NCBI RefSeq assembly: GCF_963678635.1
Contig: NW_026971528.1
Location: 1 to 30,970 of the forward strand
DNA length: 30,970 nt
Direction: 5' to 3'
Source: Symsagittifera roscoffensis
Lineage: Eukaryota > Xenacoelomorpha > Acoela > Convolutidae
Of this stretch, positions 25,790 through 30,970 are shown piece by piece; positions within the stretch are counted from its first letter, which is position 1; every line of letters begins with the position of its first letter. The notes under the pieces were generated by a model. It worked only from the letters and a program-made list of their open reading frames with translations. It did not search any database and was not told the origin of the DNA. Position numbers and translations under genes: made by a program.

Positions 25790-28293
25790 CAATTGGTCTC
25801 CAATGCTTCAGGATTTCGATGTAGACAGGAATCATTCCGTCAATTTCTTCCGCTACGTCAGGTCTGTCGCTTCTGATTTTTGCCATGTCGACTTGCGTAG
25901 AACTATCACGGCTCATTTTCATTTTAAATGACAATATGCCGTAATCAATGCATGCTAAAGCACTCAAAAATGTGTAAGGTACTGGCTAAGGTTTATTTTT
26001 GGTCAAACTGCTAATTTGCGGCAGTTATGAAAGCAATTTGGTCCTTTTGTTGTTGGAAAAAAATTGATTGAAAATGCCTTCAATGAGACTTTAGGTTTTT
26101 CTTGTAAAGTTTGGTCAAAATTTTCAAAATCCTTTAAAAAGACAAAGCTCGTTGTTGAATAGAAAGTATCACATGATGAAACAAAATAAAAATGAGCCGA
26201 CTTATTTGCGCGACGGAACCACCCGTAGCGCTTCTCAGACGCTCGAGCTAGATGGTGTGAATCCCAACTTGGATCTAGAAGATCATATGACTTCCATGAC
26301 AGAAAGGATTCCTCAAATTCAACCCCAATAAGATCACATATGTATTTGATTGCCTTTATGTTTTTCTCCTTTGAGCACAAATCTTCGCCTAGACAAAAAT
26401 TTTCAGAACATTTTACTTGACAGGGCGAATTTTATTGATATTTTTCATAGCACGCTGAGCTGACCTAAAGCTATTTGAAAAAGCTTGTTTATAGCAATAA
26501 AGAAGCTTGTTTATACCAATTTAAAATTGATTTATTGGGGGATATACTCTAACATGTATTAAATTTGAAAATAATACTGCATTAAATAGTCATTTCATTT
26601 CACTCGATTGTGCATGCTACTAAGTTAGTTCTTGTAAAAACAATACTCTGCCAGACGAAATGTTGATCAAAAATTCAGGTTTTACATATTTTTTGCCAAA
26701 AAACTTGGCTTTTGAAAAAGATTAAATACACTGCTCGAAGCACAAGTAGCGATCCAGCTTTTTAACTTGAACCTGCCATATATTGTAATATATCACCAAT
26801 TATTGTTCTATGGCGTAAGGTATGCCCTTTTTCAACCCAATCTGGCTACTTTAATTTATTTAGAATAAGTTCAAGTGTGGCTTAAAACTTTGTTGAACAT
26901 GGCTTAAGTTCATAAGTTGTGAGGAAAACTTGGTCTCATTTTTGTCACTTTCCACCTAAAAAATATTTATAAGATGGCTAGAATTTGATTATCGGCGAAT
27001 CTTTTTCGCCCAACAATTTTGAAGTTAGTTTTTAGCTATTAATCATTACCCACTGAACACTGTTTTCAATTGTTTCGATCAAAATTTCAGGTAGCAGGAA
27101 AAAACTAACAAAAATAAAAAAAAAACTACTCATTTTTGAAAAAACCAGCTAGGCTTCTCACTTGAAAGTTTCGTTAAAAAAAGCGATGATAAAGTAAATG
27201 CTGATGAGAAAATAATTTCCTTGTCTTAGTAATTCTTGTACTAAATCCATCTGTTACCTATTTCTAATTCACATCGAAAATCCTTGTCATTTCTAATTGT
27301 CACTACATTTGGTTACTCCCTTCTCATTTGACAGAGGTCATCATGTCTTAGGCCCGGGCACATTTTTTTAGTAAGAAGGCGAAATAAAGTTCGAGATGTA
27401 CACTTGTTAGAAAATTTTTGAAATTAACCTGCGCAGACTCGTTTATCATATTATCTTGATACCTGCATTTTTTTTGAACAAAATTATTTACTAGCATACA
27501 AACTTTCATCTTCTTAATTTCATTGGCACAAAAAAACTACAAATAAAAAATCATAAAGTCGCCAAAATCTGGATTAAAAACCCCAAAAGTTCTGGACATA
27601 AAGTAGTTACAGTCTGGATATGAACTTTTCAGGCTCTCGCTTAGAAGTTTGCGACCGTATAAATTTGGTACGTATAGACTTTCACATGAAAGTTTTGGTA
27701 TATTTTGACTTTTTGACTCAAACTCGCTACTATACAATTTGAACCTCAATTCGGATAGGCATTTCCAAAATCCCCAAATTCGTCGTGTCTCTCGACAGAT
27801 GACTAACTTTGTAGCAGTAAAGGGGGCGTGTCGCAATTCTTTTCTACATACTCTATCATTTCCAGCATATCTTCATACACCTCTTTCGTCACAAGTACAG
27901 GCGGATTTTTTTCATACATTGTGTCGAAATAGTTCTTCTCCAGAGTCGGAACCCAGGAAGTCATTGTCAACGCTGGATGTCTGAACAGAAAAATATTTAC
28001 TGATTCTTTGTGCATGATAAGCGGATAATGCTCCGGTTTTACCACTCCAGTAATATCTTGAAAAGGTTTTGTACTTTTTGGTGTCATTTTGAAGTTGAGC
28101 GAGAATTTGATCACGAGTTTCAAAGTTTGAAGCATCAAAACCTAATTCGTTTAGAAAAGGAAGCTTTTTTTTCTGCGTGTCGTGCCCAGCAAAATTTTTC
28201 AAAATAAATTGTCGAATCTGGAATGTTGGAAAGGCACCTCAACATAACAGTAGACCTTGTACGAGGAACGAACCAAAAATTAAGGTTGACCAT
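25785..28293 (-). CDS. Sulfotransferase-like protein (PAPS-binding fold)
   Basis: Proposed exons are 28293-27808, 26388-26173 and 25954-25785; the introns (1419 and 218 bases) are both phase 1. The first boundary is strong: CAA A|GTTAGT joined to TTTTTGTCTAG|GC gives PPLLLQSEDLCSKEKN. The second (CATCAT|GTGATA to GCTTTAG|CA) is tentative. The total of about 289 residues fits the family. FWFVPRTRSTVMLRCL (about residues 6-21) corresponds to the 5'-phosphosulfate loop, and NIFLFRHPALTMTSWVP (about 99-115), with Arg and Ser at the usual spacing, to the 3'-phosphate site; IKYICDLIGVEFEESFLSW is the typical late helix. Such enzymes move sulfate from PAPS to a hydroxyl or amine; the substrate is unknown. 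No signal peptide or membrane anchor is visible, so a cytosolic place is likely. Two A-runs (28165-28172 and 28067-28079) each hold one base too many, which breaks the frame: pseudogene or assembly error. TTTTCAG 18 bases before ATG marks a 5' UTR or spliced-leader acceptor (28312). Confidence 0.75.
26389..27807 (-). other. Intron 1 of the sulfotransferase-like gene
   Basis: AT-rich, 1419 bases. It contains a 22-bp-period duplication of AAGCTTGTTTATA at 26481 and 26503. No other gene was recognised in it on either strand. Confidence 0.5.
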
Positions 28294-28694
28294 AACTTCA
28301 GCCAAAAACAACTGAAAATGAAAAAGTTTAGTTAATATATTTATCAAATTATGATGCACAAAATAACAGTGGCGCATCGAACTTTATCCTAATATTTCTC
28401 AATTTGATCAGCAAACTAAATACTGATATGATAAATCACGAATATTTAGTATGACCTTCGGTCACTGATAATTAGTGAGCAAGACCTTTAAAAGAACTAG
28501 TTCAGTTTTCAAGTTGGCCTAATTCTCATTGGTAGCTTTGTAATCATATTTTTATGGCTATCTGCAAGATGTTTTTTCAGTGCACTTTCAAAATACGTGA
28601 ATACGAAGTTTTTGAAAAAAAAAAAATCTGCTGCATGATGTCTAATTTTTTTGACAAAGGCGACACAGTAATTGGCAAATAAAAACAACACATT

Positions 28695-29467
28695 TCAATT
28701 CAGGAAAATTTTTCGATTAAATAAATCAAATACAGGCTGCTTCGGTTGACCACTATTGACCACCTCGGGATCGTCGTAAATTTCGATATCTATGTAAAAA
28801 TGATTACATTCTGTTTTTTGTTCAAAACACTTTACAAAATTGAGGCAAAAATCAAATTTAATTTTAGTCGCTAGCTAAATCAGTCTCACGCTCAAACAAA
28901 AAGTTTCCAAAAAAAATATAAGAGGGGTCTAAGGGTCTGAAACTTGTTGTTCCGACTTTTGAGGAAATTAAAGGAATATTTTTGCTCACGGTGTTTTTTT
29001 TTGGTCTCCAAACGATTTCGACTTTTTAACTAGTCGTTTTTCACGGAACTTTTTTATATCATCCAAAGTCAGTTGTTATCATGAGCTCAAACATAAAAAG
29101 ATATTTCATGTGTTATCATCTTTTGTAAAGTTGTTACGGGGGTTTAAACATTTTCTTTTAAGCCATTTTAAGACAATTAACGCGCAATTTATTTACCGCT
29201 ATTAACGCGAAAGCGAAGATTTAATCGGTCTTAGAAATTGTTCAAATTGGTTGATAGAAGCTTATTTGCCATATTTGATTCGTTACTAGCAGCAAAATCT
29301 ACCATTTTATTCTTCACATGATGTGTGAATGGGGGACAATCTATCATTTTTTTCTTCATATGCTGTGTGGATGGGGGACAAAATATATATATGTTCAAAA
29401 CAATTTTTATAATGATTTCATTTTTTTTGAACAATTCGTCAATTTTCTCAGACAAATGTTGTTCCAT
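28695..29467 (-). CDS. Two-exon small gene with 14-residue internal repeat
   Basis: Exon 1 runs from ATG at 29467 to 29287 (MEQHLSEKIDELFKKNEIII...) and ends GCTGCTA|GTAACG. Exon 2 runs from 28789 (after TTTTTACATAG) to TGA at 28695 (IEIYDDPEVVNSGQPKQPVF..., ending RKIFLN). Phases match (A plus AT gives Asn), for a product of about 91 residues and a 497-base intron. Residues near 30-57 hold two copies of CPPxTxHxKxKMxD, encoded by a 42-bp tandem repeat that preserves frame with mostly conservative changes. The start is acidic and helical; the tail is polar. Exon 2 has distinctly less A/T than its surroundings. I do not recognise the family. If GTAACG is not used, exon 1 stays open to TAA at 29231. 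Confidence 0.42.
29299..29381. repeat. 42-bp in-frame tandem repeat
   Basis: CTA(C/T)CATTTT...GGGGGACAA is present at 29299-29339 and 29341-29381 with about six differences. The period equals 14 codons on the minus strand, where the repeat is coding in the model at 28695-29467. Confidence 0.9.
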
Positions 29468-29513
29468 AGAGTTTAAAAGGCTGTCGGAACATTAAAAGGG
29501 ACCTATAAATTAG

Positions 29514-29600
29514 TTTTATTATCAAAATATGCACGTCTCAGGTCAATATGCACTTTTATGCATGTCTCAGGTCTTCCCCCAGCATATTTTGATAATAAAA
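29514..29600. repeat. Hairpin with 19-bp perfect stem
   Basis: TTTTATTATCAAAATATGC (29514-29532) pairs perfectly with 29582-29600. The 49-base loop holds ATGCA(C/T)GTCTCAGGTC-like words twice (starting about 29529 and 29559). It could be a tiny foldback element or a structured RNA; nothing else identifies it. Confidence 0.85.
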
Positions 29601-29741
29601 ATAATTTATGTTTTTTTAGTTTTATTAGTTTTGTTAGTTTTATTTTCATTTTGAGTCAAACTTAGGAAAAAGAAAAAGATTTTTGAGCTAATTTTTTGAA
29701 AATGAAATTGCCCTAAAAATTTGTCTAGTTTAGGACCTGGC

Positions 29742-29751
29742 TATTTAAAAG
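29742..29751 (+). promoter_or_regulatory. TATA-like box
   Basis: TATTTAAAAG lies 20 bases before the ATG at 29772. If used, the 5' UTR would be almost absent, which weakens the assignment. Confidence 0.25.
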
Positions 29752-29771
29752 GCCAAAACTATATAGTTAAT

Positions 29772-30015
29772 ATGAGCAAACAATTGTATAGGAAACTAAA
29801 GGACGAGCAAATTAGACAATCAGAAAAAAACGGAATTTATTTTGATATTTTAAGAAGTAAATTTTAACAAATTTTCTTCCAGGATAACAGACAAACCAAT
29901 GCCTGCAATTAAGAAAAAAGATGCTTCGGCTGCGACCAATTTCAAAAGTTTATTGAGATCTGAGCAATGGCGAATTTGCGAGACGCTTAATGTAGCTACA
30001 CAAAAAAAATATTAA
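29772..30015 (+). CDS. Possible small two-exon gene, unknown function
   Basis: ATG at 29772 opens MSKQLYRKLKDEQIRQSEKN and continues GIYFDILR to an AGAA|GTAAAT donor (exon end 29856). An acceptor at GATAACAG| (exon start 29891) keeps frame into NKPMPAIKKKDASAATNFKS, then LLRSEQWRICETLNVATQ and a TAA at 30013-30015. The intron would be only 34 bases, at or below the usual lower limit; the better TTTCTTCCAG acceptor at 29882 breaks frame. The product is about 69 residues, basic and helical, without membrane segment. An alternative is that only the second piece, starting at ATG 29899, is translated. It is convergent with the minus-strand gene ending at 30034. Confidence 0.33.
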
Positions 30016-30033
30016 AACTTCTTAGTTATTTTT

Positions 30034-30562
30034 TTAACTTAGAAAAAAAACATTTCTTCCACTATTCATCAGTGCCAATTTTTCCCATTCTTCTTTCTTG
30101 GCCCCAGAACTTGAGACCAAAAAGTCACATTTAAGAAGCGCATCATCCCGAAACAGGCAGAATTTTTGTGGGAATGAAAGTTATAGCAATTAAAACATCA
30201 TTAAGGCGCAATGATTTACTCACTATGATATGTGTTTGAAGTAGCTAAAATCAAGTAGCAATAAAAAATTCACGATAATTTTTTCTCTATAATCAACGGG
30301 TTGTCTGATTAAAGCACTTTCAATTAAAATACAATGAAAATATTTTGGAGAAAAAAAAATTCTATGCCCAGTTTGTAATTTAAATTTTTCAGGAAAAAAA
30401 ATCAAATTTCGAGTTAAAGTATAAATCACAAAATTTTTACGATGAAAATTTGCTATTACTCTTTGTGCTAATAGTATCAAAATTGAGATACGTAAAAGAA
30501 AAGAAAAGGAAAGATGACTGAGTAATGATGCTCGAGTCCAGGCAGGCAAAGGTTTCAGTGTT
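30034..30562 (-). CDS. Two 3' exons of an unrecognised gene
   Basis: Exon 30562-30224 follows a CAG acceptor and ends CATATCATA|GTGAGT. Exon 30109-30034 follows GGTCTCAAG and reads SGAKKEEWEKLALMNSGRNV to TAA. Donor phase (TA) plus T gives Tyr and keeps frame; the intron is 114 bases. The upstream exon is hydrophobic near its start (LSHLSFSFLLRISILILLAQ) and could span a membrane or act as a signal anchor; its middle is basic and aromatic. No start codon was found, so the gene would begin outside the exon. The acceptor at 30563 has no pyrimidine tract and is the weakest point. Family unknown. Confidence 0.32.
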
Positions 30563-30970
30563 CTGACTATTTTGTTTTACATCTCATAGTTTTTTTTTCA
30601 AATGTTGCTTCACAAGCCATGCCAAAAAAAAGAGAAAAATTTCTAATCTTGTTAACTTAATCTAGTGAATCTAGTTCTAACTCGTCCAATGCAAACTTGT
30701 CTATTTTATGAGCCTAAATAATTCACTGATTACGCTAACCTTCATCAGAAAACTGTTAAATTGCTCGCATTTATTTTCCCAAAATGGCCATAAAAACTAT
30801 TTTCAAACTCCATTATTTTGCAATGGTGAAATATGTTTTTTGATTTTCAAATGAAAGCATTAACCCCTTTCAGATTTTATGAGCCATTGCCTGCGCCAAA
30901 CTCAATTTCAAAACTACCCGCGTAAAAAATGGAAACTTGTTTGAAAAAAAAACGAACCAAAAATTCCCTC
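30563..30970. other. Right edge, no gene seen
   Basis: AT-rich without a supported exon. It may contain introns or 5' sequence of the minus-strand model at 30034-30562. Confidence 0.4.

Noticed and set aside
27739-28207. Plus-strand frames over the sulfotransferase exon
   Set aside because: Antisense shadows of a recognisable coding exon.
28440-28480. TGACC TTC GGTCA everted half-sites
   Set aside because: A single short palindrome without neighbours; too likely by chance to list as a regulatory site.
1-30970. CRISPR array, bacterial operon or phage genes
   Set aside because: No regularly spaced repeats with unique spacers, no ribosome binding sites and no long intronless genes; the DNA is eukaryotic in character.

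Overview
The window is AT-rich eukaryotic nuclear DNA, most likely from a small invertebrate animal. Open frames are short. The convincing coding stretches end at GT-AG splice sites whose phases match, there is a Tc1-like foldback transposon with TA target duplications, and a tRNA-like sequence is followed by a T-run of the RNA polymerase III type. No bacterial operon, ribosome binding site or CRISPR array was seen. The species cannot be fixed from sequence alone.

Layout. 1-3.1 kb is a diverged long direct duplication without a clear gene. 3.5-7.3 kb holds several weak to moderate spliced gene models. 7.6-8.3 kb is a compositionally distinct, GC-richer island with a cluster of TGACC half-sites. 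8.57-10.72 kb is a well supported two-exon minus-strand gene of about 214 codons; its 1.5-kb intron carries the foldback element at 8881-9645.

From 11.7 to 24.3 kb the DNA is built from decaying local duplications. Two tandem copies of a minus-strand gene-like segment (11.75-14.35 and 14.36-17.1 kb) are followed by three tandem units (A, B, C; 17.0-23.24 kb) and a third gene-like copy (23.26-24.28 kb). The last copy contains a local inverted duplication that would fold into a hairpin. Some exons in this array keep reading frame between copies, others carry stops, so it looks like a birth-and-death family with mostly dead members.

25.0-25.66 kb is an odd composite: iterated GAGCGGTTT hairpins, a decayed tRNA-Arg(TCG)-like gene, a 24-bp direct repeat and runs of 20 and 14 G. 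At 25.78-28.31 kb a minus-strand gene for a PAPS-dependent-sulfotransferase-like protein is recognisable. It has three exons and about 289 codons if two single-base excesses in A-runs are ignored. 28.7-30.6 kb holds three further small spliced models and a hairpin with a 19-bp perfect stem.

The genes do not form a pathway that can be read from the sequence. The clearest themes are local duplication and decay, foldback and inverted repeats, and single-base length differences in A-runs. Those differences could be assembly errors or real inactivation.
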